The notes beneath the pieces are model-generated. The model made no database searches. It was given only the letters and a program-made list of their open reading frames with translations, and had not been told where the DNA came from. Made by a program: the position numbers and the translations under genes. From positions 62,001 through 126,000 of the forward strand of contig JBKQMB010000043.1 of NCBI GenBank assembly GCA_052326605.1: 64,000 bases of DNA. The letters run 5' to 3'. Origin of the DNA: Bog-756 sp052326605. Its GTDB lineage: Bacteria; Actinomycetota; Acidimicrobiia; Acidimicrobiales; RAAP-2. Positions 50,589-59,950 of this stretch are shown here, one piece after another (the first letter of the stretch is position 1; every line of letters starts with the position of its first letter).

Positions 50589-51153
50589 CGCCGGCCGGGC
50601 GCATCTGCTCCTCGAGCTCGACCAGGGCTTCCGGCCCGGGCAACAGGTCCTCGACCGGTGGCAGCTGCTCGATGCGGTCGAGGCCGAGCCGTTCGAGGAA
50701 GGCGTCGGTGGTGGCGTAGAGCACCGCCTGCCCCGGGCCGGCGGCCCGCCCGACGGCGCCGATGTACCCCCGGTGCTCCAGCAGGCGCACCACCCCGTCC
50801 ACGTTCACGCCGCGCAGGGCCGAGATCTGGGCCCGCGACACGGGTTGCTTGTAGGCGACGATGGCCAGGGTCTCCAATGCTGCGGCCGACAGCCTCGACG
50901 AGACACCCACGTTTGCGAAGCGCTCCACGTAGGCGGCCATGTCCGGGCTGGTCTGGATCCGGAAGCCCCCGGCGATCCTCACCACGTCGAACCCGCGTCC
51001 CTCTTGGCGGCACGACTCCGCCAGCTCGTCGCAGATCGGATCGATCAGCTCGACCGGCAGCTCGAGGAGCTCGGCCAACAGGCCGGCGGGGACAGGCTCC
51101 ACGGCGACGATGAGGACGGCCTCGATGGCCCGGGCCTCGGGTGAGAGTGCCAT
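50581..51153 (-). CDS. scpB: Chromosome segregation and condensation protein ScpB
   Basis: The kleisin-associated winged-helix partner of SMC-ScpA, 190 residues. IEAVLIVAVEPVPAGLLAEL is the first winged helix; RLSAAALETLAIVAYKQPVS and RAQISALRGVNVDGVVRLL form the second. ATG 51153 begins two bases after the scpA stop; the earlier in-frame sequence is shadow. Confidence 0.96.
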   Translation of the reverse strand: MALSPEARAIEAVLIVAVEPVPAGLLAELLELPVELIDPICDELAESCRQEGRGFDVVRIAGGFRIQTSPDMAAYVERFANVGVSSRLSAAALETLAIVAYKQPVSRAQISALRGVNVDGVVRLLEHRGYIGAVGRAAGPGQAVLYATTDAFLERLGLDRIEQLPPVEDLLPGPEALVELEEQMRPAGDG

Positions 51154-51155
51154 CG

Positions 51156-51938
51156 TCAGCTCTCGTACTCGTCGAACGTGCCGGCACCGACGGCCACGGC
51201 GGTCGGCGCCCCCTCCATCCAGGCCACCTCGAGGTCGCCGAACGTATGGCCCTGGTCCAGGGAGACCCTCCCCTGCTTGCACAGCTCGAGCAGGGCCAGG
51301 AACCGCACGATGATCTCGATCCGGGAGGTGAGGTGTCCGGTCAACTGGCGGAAGGTCGCCCGCCCCGCGCCCGGGAGGATGCCGGTGAGCTCGGTGACCG
51401 CGTCGGACACGGTGACTGTGTCCACCGTGACGTGGTAAAGGTCGACCGTCGGCACGGGGCGCTCAGCAGTGGCCCGCAGGAAGGCCGCGGCCACCTGGTC
51501 CGGGGTCACCCCTTCGAGGAGGTCCGGAGCGTGGACCACGAAGTCGAGGTCGAGCCCGGCGGTCCGGGGGACCGAGCGTGCTGCCTGCTCGAGGAGCAGG
51601 GCGAACCCGTCGGCGGCCGCCGCATAGGCCTTGCACTCGAGCAGCCGGGCCAGGAGCAGGTCCCGCTCCTCCCAACCGACCAGCTCCTCGTCCTGCTCCA
51701 CGTCACCACTGCCGGGGAGCAGGCGCCGCGACTTGAGTTCGATGAGCACGGCGGCGATCACCAGGAACTCGGACAGTGTCTGGAGGTCCACCGTCTCCCA
51801 CCTGGCGAGCTCGGCCACGAAGGCGTCCACCACCGAGGCCAGGGGGACATCGAAGATGTCGACCTGATGGCTGTTGACCAGCTGGAGCAGGACGTCGACA
51901 GGACCCTCGAAGATGGGGGTGGAGACGGTGGCGGTCAC
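51156..51938 (-). CDS. scpA: Chromosome segregation and condensation protein ScpA (kleisin)
   Basis: A 260-residue kleisin that bridges SMC heads. FEGPVDVLLQLVNSHQVDIFD (about 10-30) is the N-terminal helical domain, LIELKSRRLLPG near 68-79 follows, and the C-terminal winged helix (about 190-240) binds the SMC cap. GTG 51938 lies eight bases after a minus-strand TATGGT; an ATG at 52010 would add unrelated residues. It heads the operon scpA-scpB-rluB-aroH-tyrA-aroA-cmk-plsC. Confidence 0.94.
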   Translation of the reverse strand: MTATVSTPIFEGPVDVLLQLVNSHQVDIFDVPLASVVDAFVAELARWETVDLQTLSEFLVIAAVLIELKSRRLLPGSGDVEQDEELVGWEERDLLLARLLECKAYAAAADGFALLLEQAARSVPRTAGLDLDFVVHAPDLLEGVTPDQVAAAFLRATAERPVPTVDLYHVTVDTVTVSDAVTELTGILPGAGRATFRQLTGHLTSRIEIIVRFLALLELCKQGRVSLDQGHTFGDLEVAWMEGAPTAVAVGAGTFDEYES

Positions 51939-51952
51939 GGCATCCGACCATA
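51939..51952 (-). promoter_or_regulatory. -10 element of the scpA operon
   Basis: Minus-strand TATGGT (plus positions 51947-51952) is followed by eight bases and the GTG at 51938, leaderless or nearly so. The divergent trpS element lies 43 bases away. Confidence 0.45.
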
Positions 51953-51994
51953 CCGGTTGGGAGGGGCCATTCCGTGCACCCGTGGGTGTCGACC

Positions 51995-52008
51995 TACGAT
52001 GACCCTCC
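51995..52008 (+). promoter_or_regulatory. -10 element of trpS
   Basis: TACGAT (51995-52000) is followed by eight bases and the trpS ATG at 52009, without a ribosome site. Confidence 0.45.
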
Positions 52009-52992
52009 ATGTCCCGAGTTCTCTCCGGCCTGCAGCCGAGTGGCGACCTGCATCTGGGCAACTACCTGGGTGCGATCCGGAACTGGGTTGCCGACCAGGA
52101 TGCCCACGACGCCTTCTACTGCATCGTCGACCTCCACGCCCTCACCCTCGACATCGACCCGGCGGAACTGCGCACCCGCACCTACGAGACCGCACTCGAC
52201 CTGCTGGCGGCCGGCCTGGATCCCGAGCGGTGCACACTCTTCGTCCAGAGCCACGTGACCGAGCACGCCGAGATGAGCTGGCTGCTCGAGTGCACGGCCA
52301 CGATGGGGGAACTGCGGCGGATGACCCAGTTCAAGGACAAGAGCGCCGGCAAGGACTCGGTCCGGGTAGGCCTGTTCACCTACCCGGTGCTCCAGGCCGC
52401 CGACATCCTGCTCTACGACGCCGAACGGGTGCCGGTCGGCGAAGACCAGCGCCAGCACCTCGAGCTGGCCCGCGAGCTGGCCATCCGGTTCAACCACCGG
52501 TTCGGTCCGACCCTGGTGGTCCCCGAGGCATCGATCCCCAAGGTGGGCGCCCGGGTCATGGACCTCCAGCATCCCGAGCGCAAGATGTCCAAGTCGGTGA
52601 CCTCCCCCCTGGGGACCATCCTGATCCTCGACGAGCCCGCGGTCATCCTCCGGAAGGTCAAGAAGGCCGTGACCGACACCGACGGCGAGGTCCGCTACGA
52701 CCCCGAGGCCAAGCCGGGACTCTCCAACCTGATGGAGCTGCTGGCGGTGGCCGCCGGACGGACGCCCGAGGACGTGGCCGGTTCCTACGAACGCTACGGG
52801 GACCTCAAGAACGACGCGGGCGAAGCCCTGGTGGAGCTGCTGCGTCCGCTGCGCGAGAGACGGGCGGCCCTGGCCGCAGACCCGGGGGCGGTGGCCACCC
52901 TGCTGGCCGTGGGAGCGCAGAAGGCACGGTCGACGGCCTCGGCCACCTACCGTCGGGCCGCCGAGGCCATGGGCCTCCTGGCACCGGGCTGA
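52009..52992 (+). CDS. trpS: Tryptophanyl-tRNA synthetase
   Basis: A 327-residue class I aminoacyl-tRNA synthetase. PSGDLHLGNYLGA (about 10-22) is the HIGH-type motif, GEDQRQHLELARELA the tryptophan/ATP region, and KMSKSVTSP the KMSKS loop (about 192-200). ATG is fixed by the nearby -10 element. Its 3' end overlaps the convergent YfhO-like gene by 46 bases, an unusually long convergent overlap for housekeeping genes. Confidence 0.97.
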   Translation: MSRVLSGLQPSGDLHLGNYLGAIRNWVADQDAHDAFYCIVDLHALTLDIDPAELRTRTYETALDLLAAGLDPERCTLFVQSHVTEHAEMSWLLECTATMGELRRMTQFKDKSAGKDSVRVGLFTYPVLQAADILLYDAERVPVGEDQRQHLELARELAIRFNHRFGPTLVVPEASIPKVGARVMDLQHPERKMSKSVTSPLGTILILDEPAVILRKVKKAVTDTDGEVRYDPEAKPGLSNLMELLAVAAGRTPEDVAGSYERYGDLKNDAGEALVELLRPLRERRAALAADPGAVATLLAVGAQKARSTASATYRRAAEAMGLLAPG

Positions 52993-55946
52993 TCCCGCCG
53001 CCGACGCCTGCTCCCGAGCAGTTCCCATGCTCCCCACAGGACCAGGGCGCCTGCAGCGAGGGCCGACAGGGCGATCCCGGCGCGCGCGACGTTCGGCGAG
53101 TAGGTGAACGTCACCAGGTAGTAGCCCGGGGACGGCAGGGCGACCTGCTGGATGACCCCGTTCTGGTACACCGTGGTGGCGCGAGCAGGGCCGAGGACCT
53201 GCCCGGCGACGCCGGTCCCCGACGGTGGCTCGATGGGCTGCGCCGTGGCGTGCCACCCGGTGGTCCACGACACACTCCTCTCGAGGACGAGTGCCGAGGG
53301 GGCGTGTACGACGACCTGCTGCCTGCCGTTGGTGCCCGGCGGGCCGGCTTTCACCTCGGCTCCTGGTGGCGGCGCTCCCCCGCCGGGGGCGCCGGCCCAG
53401 GCCCATCCGCGGGTGGCGGTGTTCTCGAACACGCCGAAGACGCCGAAGGTGCCGGTGAACTTCCAGTGGGGCCAGTTGACCCCGTACTGCAGGACGCCGT
53501 TCAACATCACCGCACCGGTCTCGGCGGTGCGGGCGGTGGGGATTTCGATGACCGTGGGCGTCGTCCCGTCGTTGCGGACGATGAGGCCCCCGGCCCGGAC
53601 CGGGGTGCCGAAGGACACCTGGACGGAACGGCTGGGCCCTCGGTGGACGACCGGGGAGCCGCTTGCCCCCAGCCACTCGACGGCGCCGGTGGCCGTGACC
53701 ATGCCGACCGTCACGCCGCCGATATTCCCGTACAGCACACCGAACGCGGCGTTGTCCAAGGTGAGCGCCCCGCCGAAGTACCACCGGTGGGACTGGCCCG
53801 GCGCGATGGTCACCGGTCCGGTGCGCGCCGCAGGTGCCCCGTTGTAGATGTTCGGAGTGGCTGGGAACGGGATCGAACGGGCGGTGCCACTGCTGGCGTT
53901 GGCCGTCGCCGGTTGCACCGGGGTCATGAAGTAGCTGGGCAGGGAGAGCAGGGTCCGGGCATTGAGATCGTCCCACACCGTGCCCGCCAACGAGGCCGGT
54001 GCCAGGTCCTCCTGGTAGTGGGCGCCGGTGGCGGCGTAGTAGCCACCATCGGTCAGGGCCGTGTAGCCCTGGCCGCTGTGGACCTGGTTGAGCACATTGA
54101 GGTCGGTCTGCCCCAGGGCGTAGAGCTGCGGGTCGTCGAGCTCGTCGGGGTCGTAGACGAGGAACCGGGCGTCGCCGACCAGCGTGGCGAACCGGGCCGC
54201 CGTGGCCCCCTGGGCCAGGGCCAGTGTCTGGGTGGTCGGGGTGGCGATGGTGAACAGGTTGAACATGATGAGGTCGGTGGCAAGGACGCCTGCCAGCAGT
54301 CGCCGGAGCATCGGAGCGGAGAGACGTCGCTCGGACAGCACGACCAAGGTTGCCGCGGCCGCGATGAGAGCGCCGACCGTGGCCAGGCCGGCCGTCTTGT
54401 AGCGCGTGGCGTCGTCGACGGTGAACTGGATGCCGAGGAAGCGCTGGAGAAGGGCGCCATCAGCCCAGAAGATGACACAGACCACGGTGATGAACGCCAG
54501 TGGTGTGCAGGTGGCGATGAGCTCGGCCCGCCGACCCGGAGCCCACCAGCGGCACGCCGGCGTCGGCCGGGCCGGCGGCGGTGCCGACCGGGGCGCCGCG
54601 GACCCGTGGGAGCGATCGGCCAACAGGAGGTGGACCCACCAGGCCAGCAGTGCTGCCAGCGAGAAGTCGACCATCAGGAGGTTGCGGTTGAGCAGCCGCT
54701 CCGTGTTGATGACCGGCAGGAGGAACAACACGTGTCCGAAGGGGGTCTCCGTTCCCAGGGCAGAGAGCAGCCCCACGATGAGCACGACGTACCAGACCCA
54801 CCACGATCGGGCCTCGGGCCGGCGTCGCCACCGCCGGACGAGCAGAGAGCAGCCGGCGATCAGGGCCAGGACGCCGACGTAGCTCGTGACCTCCTGCAGG
54901 TTGTACGGCCCGGCGTAGAAGCCAGGCTGGTTGCGGTTGGTGCCCAGCAGGAACGGGGATGCCACAAGGGTCACCAACCGGCCCGGGAGGGAGCCCGAGG
55001 CGAAGAACGAGTAGGAGGAGCCCGCCCGCTGGGAGTGGGCCTGGAAGGCCAGGCCGGGGATCAACTGGGCGGAGCCGAGGAGGAAGCCGAGGGCCACGCC
55101 GCACAGGATGGACAGCGTCGAACGGACGAGCCGGCCTCGCTCGTCTCGCCTGAACCGGCCCGACGTCACGAGACGGCCGATCCAGTAGATCGCCACCAGC
55201 ACGCCGCTGTCGACGGCGGACTCGGCGCCTCCGGTCAGGAGGGACATGCCCACGGCCACCGCCAGCAGCGCGGTCCAGCCGCGTGCGCGGCGGCGTGCAC
55301 GGGCCCGTTCCCCCACCGTGTCCGGCTCGCTCGTCTGCGGGTCCACCGTCTCGTCGACACGGCCCGCGGCCCCGCCGGTCAGCTCGTGGACGGCCACCAG
55401 CATCCACGGCAGCCAGGCCGCGCCCTGCACGATGTCGATGTGGACGATCTGAGCGGTCATGTAGCCGGCGAAGGCGAAGGTGGCCGCACCGAAAGTGGCG
55501 GCAGTGGAGTCGACCGGTTGGCGTCGCAGGAAGACGTACATGCCGGCCACGGCCACGTCGTAGACCAGGGCCAGGTTGATCGTCCACGCGGTGACCGGGG
55601 GCAACACCGCCATGAGCCAGTTCGTCGGGTAGGCGGCCCCCGCATTGAACCCACCCAGCAGAGGGGTGCCGCTGAACAGGTACGGATTCCACAGTGGAAG
55701 GGCACCGTGCTGGAGGTACCGCCCCACCAGTACCCGCAGAGGGAAGTTCTGGAGGAAGTTGTCGCCGTCGAGGAACACCCGCCCACTGAAAAGGGGAACG
55801 GTGAGGACAACCAGTGGCGCCACGAGCAGGACCACCAGGCCGGGGTGGGTGCGTACCCAGCCCCCGAGGCGGTGCAGGGCATCGGGGCGGCCCCCGGTGG
55901 CCCCGGGAGGGCCGTTGGCCGTGGACTCCCTGCCGGCAGCCGTCAT
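52947..55946 (-). CDS. Large polytopic membrane protein, YfhO-like
   Basis: About 999 residues. An N-terminal cytoplasmic stretch (about 1-40), 10 to 13 predicted membrane spans in the first two thirds (DxxxFxxNFPLRVLVGRYLQ, an outward loop with GGFNAGAAYPTNW), then a long extracytoplasmic beta-rich domain (about 600-970) and a last membrane span with an Arg-rich end. YfhO-like proteins are polyprenyl-sugar glycosyltransferases. ATG overlaps the GT87-like stop by 4 bases. The pair probably decorates envelope polymers. Confidence 0.82.
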   Translation of the reverse strand: MTAAGRESTANGPPGATGGRPDALHRLGGWVRTHPGLVVLLVAPLVVLTVPLFSGRVFLDGDNFLQNFPLRVLVGRYLQHGALPLWNPYLFSGTPLLGGFNAGAAYPTNWLMAVLPPVTAWTINLALVYDVAVAGMYVFLRRQPVDSTAATFGAATFAFAGYMTAQIVHIDIVQGAAWLPWMLVAVHELTGGAAGRVDETVDPQTSEPDTVGERARARRRARGWTALLAVAVGMSLLTGGAESAVDSGVLVAIYWIGRLVTSGRFRRDERGRLVRSTLSILCGVALGFLLGSAQLIPGLAFQAHSQRAGSSYSFFASGSLPGRLVTLVASPFLLGTNRNQPGFYAGPYNLQEVTSYVGVLALIAGCSLLVRRWRRRPEARSWWVWYVVLIVGLLSALGTETPFGHVLFLLPVINTERLLNRNLLMVDFSLAALLAWWVHLLLADRSHGSAAPRSAPPPARPTPACRWWAPGRRAELIATCTPLAFITVVCVIFWADGALLQRFLGIQFTVDDATRYKTAGLATVGALIAAAATLVVLSERRLSAPMLRRLLAGVLATDLIMFNLFTIATPTTQTLALAQGATAARFATLVGDARFLVYDPDELDDPQLYALGQTDLNVLNQVHSGQGYTALTDGGYYAATGAHYQEDLAPASLAGTVWDDLNARTLLSLPSYFMTPVQPATANASSGTARSIPFPATPNIYNGAPAARTGPVTIAPGQSHRWYFGGALTLDNAAFGVLYGNIGGVTVGMVTATGAVEWLGASGSPVVHRGPSRSVQVSFGTPVRAGGLIVRNDGTTPTVIEIPTARTAETGAVMLNGVLQYGVNWPHWKFTGTFGVFGVFENTATRGWAWAGAPGGGAPPPGAEVKAGPPGTNGRQQVVVHAPSALVLERSVSWTTGWHATAQPIEPPSGTGVAGQVLGPARATTVYQNGVIQQVALPSPGYYLVTFTYSPNVARAGIALSALAAGALVLWGAWELLGSRRRRRDQPGARRPMASAARR

Positions 55947-57268
55947 GACCGGTTGGGAGCCGCCGCTCCTGCTGCCGGGACGGCCACCGGGACGGGGGCC
56001 GTCTGCCGCAGCTGCCGGACGCACCAGGCAGCCATCAGGACGAAGATGACGGTGCGGGCGATCGTCGAGCCGAATCCGACCCACGAGTAGGAGTTGGGCT
56101 GGTCGGGTAGGCGCAGGACGAACTCGAACCAGTAGTCGTACACCGAGAGGATGCCCAGTGACACCCCGTAGCGGGCGGGCATGGCGGCGATGGCCCCGGC
56201 GGCGAACACCCACAGCACGTACTGCGGATTCCAGATCTTGTTGACCGCCATCCAGGCGATGATGGTCATCGCCGCGGCCAGGGCCACCGCCCGGGCCTGG
56301 TCGGCATCGGCGGTGCGCCAGACCATCCATGCCCCGTAGGCCACGGCCACCACCACCACCAGCAACGAGCCGTCATTGATGGTGTGATTGTCCACAACGG
56401 TGGTGCCCACGACCTTGCCCAGCATCCCCCAGAGGGAGTCCTTCTCCGGCCGCTCGCTGTTGAAGCGGAAGAACCACAGGGTGTTGGACCGGGCCACCAG
56501 CAGGAACGGCACCATGATCACCGCGCTCAGCGCGGCAAAGGGGATCAGCCACCGGGCAAACGGCCTCCACCGCGCCGACGGCCTCCTGACGACCGGCCCG
56601 ACGACAGCAACGGACCCGTCCGGGGTGCCGGTGCCGGCCGGGAGCGTGGGTGCCGCCGACGACCGCCACCACCGCGCCCCGAGCGCGGCCAGGGCCATCG
56701 GCGCCACGATCACCGGAAAGAGCTTGAACCACGTCCCCAGCGCGGCCGAGGCGCCACTGAGTGCGAAACGGCGCTCGCCGAACCAGACCACGGCCGCCAC
56801 CAGGAAGACGATGCCGACGAGGTCCCAGTTGATGGCGGCGTCGAGGAGGAGCGCCGGCGTGGCGGCGATCCACCAGGCGGACGGTGGGTACTGCTGGCGG
56901 AGGAGGGCGATCGACCCGAAGGTGGCCGCCGCGGTCAGCACCCCGGCGGCGGCGAACCAGGACGCCGGGCCGCCGGGCAGCCACGACGGGAGCCAGAGCA
57001 CGAACCCGAGGAGTACCGGGTACTCGATGCGGTCGTGGACGTAGGGCAGCGGATGGATGACGTGGCCGACCCGGATGTAGTGCTTGAGGCTCAGGTCGAG
57101 GATGTCGGAGTACAGCCCGTGGTTGAGCGACCAGACCTGGTAGTCGAAGCCGGCCCGCACATGGGACAACCCGCGGGCCATCAGGAGGTAGTCCACGAGC
57201 AGCAGGGCGCCGGCCACGACGTAGGGCCCCCACCGGCTGGTGGAGACGCCAAGGGGGTCCCGGCTCAC
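55943..57268 (-). CDS. GT-C membrane glycosyltransferase (GT87/DUF2029-like)
   Basis: A 441-residue protein with about 10 membrane spans. GLYSDILDLSLKHYIRVGHV (about 50-69) with HDRIEYPVLLGFVLWLP is the first outward loop, WKLFP-like FKLFPVIVAPMALAALG the typical GT87 segment, and NKIWNPQYVLW a conserved GT87 signature (Asn-Pro-Gln-Tyr). GTG 57268 overlaps the stop of the M50 gene (GTGA). It likely transfers mannose from a polyprenyl carrier. Confidence 0.88.
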   Translation of the reverse strand: MSRDPLGVSTSRWGPYVVAGALLLVDYLLMARGLSHVRAGFDYQVWSLNHGLYSDILDLSLKHYIRVGHVIHPLPYVHDRIEYPVLLGFVLWLPSWLPGGPASWFAAAGVLTAAATFGSIALLRQQYPPSAWWIAATPALLLDAAINWDLVGIVFLVAAVVWFGERRFALSGASAALGTWFKLFPVIVAPMALAALGARWWRSSAAPTLPAGTGTPDGSVAVVGPVVRRPSARWRPFARWLIPFAALSAVIMVPFLLVARSNTLWFFRFNSERPEKDSLWGMLGKVVGTTVVDNHTINDGSLLVVVVAVAYGAWMVWRTADADQARAVALAAAMTIIAWMAVNKIWNPQYVLWVFAAGAIAAMPARYGVSLGILSVYDYWFEFVLRLPDQPNSYSWVGFGSTIARTVIFVLMAAWCVRQLRQTAPVPVAVPAAGAAAPNRS

Positions 57269-58047
57269 ACCAGCAGACCCGACCACCAATGGATGACGTG
57301 GTCGAGCAGCAGCGTCCACTCGTTGCGGAACACCAGAATGAGGATGAGCGGGAGGAACATCAAGAATGGCTGGAGCCGGTAGTACTCGGGCAACGAGCGC
57401 GCCGGGATGAAGCGCTCGAGCACCGAGGCCCCGTCGAGCGGCGGGCACGGGATGAGGTTGAACACCCCGAGCACGATGTTGGCGATCCCGGCGAGGAAGA
57501 TGACCTGACCGAGGAGCGTGGGCGGGTAGTACCCGCCCGAATAGACGATCTGGCGGATGACCTGGGGCGTGGTGAGCACGAAGAGGAAGCCCATCAGCGC
57601 GGCCAACGCGAAGTTGGTGAGCGGGCCTACCAGCGACACGATCACCGTGTGGTTGCGCGGGCTCCGGAGGCGGTTGGTGTTGACCGGGACCGGCTTGGCC
57701 CAGCCGTAGGCCCCAATCCCCGACAGCGACAGGACGGCCGGTACCAGCAGTGTCCCCACCGGGTCGACGTGAGCCAGCGGGTTGAGGGTGAGGCGTCCGG
57801 CCCTCTTCGCCGTGTCGTCCCCGAAGGCCAGGGCTACCACGCCGTGGGAGATCTCGTGGAGGATGATCGACGGGATCAGCACCAGGAAGTAGATGATCTC
57901 GAACCGGTTGATCCGGTCGGTGCTGATCAGGAAGACGAAGATGGCCGCGGCCACCGTCACGATGATGACGTTGCGCCGGCTCGGCTGAAATCGTCGCTTG
58001 GGCCGCCCGGACCCACCACCGGATCCGCCATAGCCCCCGTAGGCCAT
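57265..58047 (-). CDS. Site-2-protease-like M50 metallopeptidase
   Basis: A 260-residue membrane protease of about six spans. LHEISHGVVALAFGD (His64, Glu65, His68) is the zinc site and NLIPCPPLDGASVLE (about 208-222) supplies the third ligand Asp; the usual Ile/Val in NLIPxPPLDG is Cys. The N-terminal GlyGlyTyr-rich tail is cytoplasmic. The family cleaves membrane proteins; substrates here are unknown. Downstream GT genes may be co-transcribed. Confidence 0.93.
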   Translation of the reverse strand: MAYGGYGGSGGGSGRPKRRFQPSRRNVIIVTVAAAIFVFLISTDRINRFEIIYFLVLIPSIILHEISHGVVALAFGDDTAKRAGRLTLNPLAHVDPVGTLLVPAVLSLSGIGAYGWAKPVPVNTNRLRSPRNHTVIVSLVGPLTNFALAALMGFLFVLTTPQVIRQIVYSGGYYPPTLLGQVIFLAGIANIVLGVFNLIPCPPLDGASVLERFIPARSLPEYYRLQPFLMFLPLILILVFRNEWTLLLDHVIHWWSGLLV

Positions 58048-58063
58048 CAGGGCCCCGGTCCGA

Positions 58064-58399
58064 TCAGGACCGGTTGGCGTGGTCGATGCAGTACCGAGTG
58101 GCCGGCATCGCCTCGAGGCGGGCGGGCTGGACGGCCACGCCGCACACCTCGCAGTGGCCGTAGCTGCCGTCCTCCAGCCGCCCGAGGGCCTGGGCTACCT
58201 CGTCGAGGGACTCCTTGAGCTGCACGGCCAGCACCCCGGCCTCGCCCCGCTCGGCAGTGACCTGGCTCGTGTCGGCGAAATTGGGGTCGTAGTGGAGGCC
58301 CCCGCCCTCTCCGTGGCCGAGCTCGGACAGCTCGGACAGAAGCTGCCTCTGCTCGTTCTCGAGGAGTTGGCGGTAGTCAACTGCAGGGGCATCGCTCAT
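58064..58399 (-). CDS. DksA/TraR-family C4-type zinc finger protein
   Basis: A 111-residue protein: a coiled coil (about 8-75) and a C-terminal zinc finger, HCEVCG ... RLEAMPATRYCIDH, of the C-x2-C ... C-x2-H form. The tip residues that bind RNA polymerase in DksA cannot be confirmed. Its ATG lies 14 bases before the end of xerD on the same strand. It could act on RNA polymerase in stringent-type control. Confidence 0.92.
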   Translation of the reverse strand: MSDAPAVDYRQLLENEQRQLLSELSELGHGEGGGLHYDPNFADTSQVTAERGEAGVLAVQLKESLDEVAQALGRLEDGSYGHCEVCGVAVQPARLEAMPATRYCIDHANRS

Positions 58400-58412
58400 C
58401 ACCTGGAGGATC

Positions 58413-59345
58413 CTACCTGGCCCGGACCCCTCGGGCCCGCGGATGGGCCTGCTCGTAGGCGTTGCGGAGGTGCTCCTGGCTGAGCTTTGTGTAGATCTGG
58501 GTCGTGGCGATGGAGACATGGCCCAGGAGCTCCTGGACCACGCGGATATCGGCCCCGTGCGCCAGCATGTGGCTGGCGCAGGAGTGCCGCAGCACGTGGG
58601 GGCTGACCACCGTGCCCAGCCCGGCCTGCTCGGCACGGTGGCTCACGATGGCCCACGCCCCCTGGCGGCTCAGGCGACCCCCGCGGGTGTTGAGGAAGAC
58701 CGCCTCGGAGTCGCTCCGCCGCGCCCACCGGGCCGGGGCGAGGCGGGGCCGCCCGGAGGCCGAAAGCCACCGGTCGAGGGCAAAACGGGCAGGGCCGCCC
58801 AGAGGGACCAGCCGCTCCTTGGCCCCCTTGCCGAACACCCGGAGGAGGCCATCGTCGCCCTGGACATCGATGAGCGAGAGCCCGACCACCTCGGAGATGC
58901 GTGCCCCGGTGCCGTAGAGGAGTTCGAGGAGGGCCCGGTCCCGCAGGTCGACGGGTTCTGACCCGCCCGCCTGGTCGAGGAGCAGCAACACCTGGCGCTC
59001 CTCGAGGGCCTTCGGGAGGCGTCGGGGCAGCCGGGGGGATCGCACGTCCACCGTCGGGTCGTCGGCGATGGTCCCCTCCCCCACCAAGAAGCGGTAGAGG
59101 CCGCGCAGGGCGGTGGTCGACCGGGCCACCGAGGCCGGGTTCCGCCCTCCACCCCGGAGCTCGGCCAGGTAGCGCTCGATGGCATCGGGGCCGGCGTCGA
59201 GCGGATCGACCCCGGCGTCCCCGGCCCAGTGCTCCCAGGCCGCGATGTCCCGCCGGTAGGCGGCCAGGGTGTTGCGCGACCGCCCCTTCTCCACGGCCAA
59301 CCAGGACAGGTACTCCTCAGCACCGGTCGACAGGGGCTGGTTCAC
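58413..59345 (-). CDS. xerD: Tyrosine recombinase XerD
   Basis: A 310-residue site-specific recombinase for resolving chromosome dimers at dif. The catalytic residues are Arg149, Lys173, His250-x2-Arg253, His276 and Tyr285 (LGHVSIATTQIY). N-terminal SAM-like domain (about 5-90). GTG 59345 overlaps the nudix stop (GTGA). Position after nudix and pyrG is the same as in Mycobacterium. Confidence 0.96.
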   Translation of the reverse strand: MNQPLSTGAEEYLSWLAVEKGRSRNTLAAYRRDIAAWEHWAGDAGVDPLDAGPDAIERYLAELRGGGRNPASVARSTTALRGLYRFLVGEGTIADDPTVDVRSPRLPRRLPKALEERQVLLLLDQAGGSEPVDLRDRALLELLYGTGARISEVVGLSLIDVQGDDGLLRVFGKGAKERLVPLGGPARFALDRWLSASGRPRLAPARWARRSDSEAVFLNTRGGRLSRQGAWAIVSHRAEQAGLGTVVSPHVLRHSCASHMLAHGADIRVVQELLGHVSIATTQIYTKLSQEHLRNAYEQAHPRARGVRAR

Positions 59346-59950
59346 GGTACGTCGGTCGCCGGTCCGCCCTGTAGCCGCCGACGGCCCAGGCCCACCCCCA
59401 GAATGGTCGATGCGTCGATGATCTCCCCGTCGTCCACCATCCCGTCGAACCGGTCCAGGGGCACCTCCACGATCGACATGAACCGCTCTTCGACGCTCTG
59501 GCGCTCCGATGGAACCCTGGTCAGGCCGGTGGCCAGGTAGATGGTGGCGAACTCGTCGCAGAACCCCGGCGTGATCACGCATCGGACGAGCCGGTCCAGG
59601 CGCCCTGCCGCATAGCCGGCCTCCTCGGCCAGCTCGCGTCGGGCGGTGTCCTCGACGGGCTCGTCCTCCACGTCGCGGGTGCCCGCCGGGATCTCGAGGA
59701 CCCACTGGTTGATCGCGGGTCGGAACTGCCGGACCAGGACCACCGAGCCTCCGTCGGTCACCGCCACCACGGCCACCGCGCCGGGGTGGCGGACGACGTC
59801 CCGAGTGAAGGCCGCGCCGTCGGGGCCGACGAACGTGGCCCGGCTCACCGAGATGAACCAGCCCTGATGGACCGTCTGCTCTCCGACGGCCCGAAACCTC
59901 GGAAGGCCGTCGGGCTGCTCCCCTGCCCCTCCGGGATCAGCCGACGGCAC
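59342..59950 (-). CDS. Nudix hydrolase, ADP-ribose pyrophosphatase type
   Basis: A 202-residue nudix enzyme. The nudix box runs from G90 to Y113 (GTRDVEDEPVEDTARRELAEEAGY without gaps), following VLEIPAG, the ADP-ribose pyrophosphatase signature. The start overlaps the end of pyrG by 14 bases. It probably removes ADP-ribose or related nucleotides. Confidence 0.93.
   Translation of the reverse strand: MPSADPGGAGEQPDGLPRFRAVGEQTVHQGWFISVSRATFVGPDGAAFTRDVVRHPGAVAVVAVTDGGSVVLVRQFRPAINQWVLEIPAGTRDVEDEPVEDTARRELAEEAGYAAGRLDRLVRCVITPGFCDEFATIYLATGLTRVPSERQSVEERFMSIVEVPLDRFDGMVDDGEIIDASTILGVGLGRRRLQGGPATDVP

Noticed and set aside
51141..56090. Plus-strand open frame of 1649 codons
   Set aside because: It lies antisense to scpA and to the YfhO-like gene and also overlaps trpS in another frame. 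Composition is Arg/Gly/Pro/His-rich and follows from the high GC of the true genes; there are no motifs.
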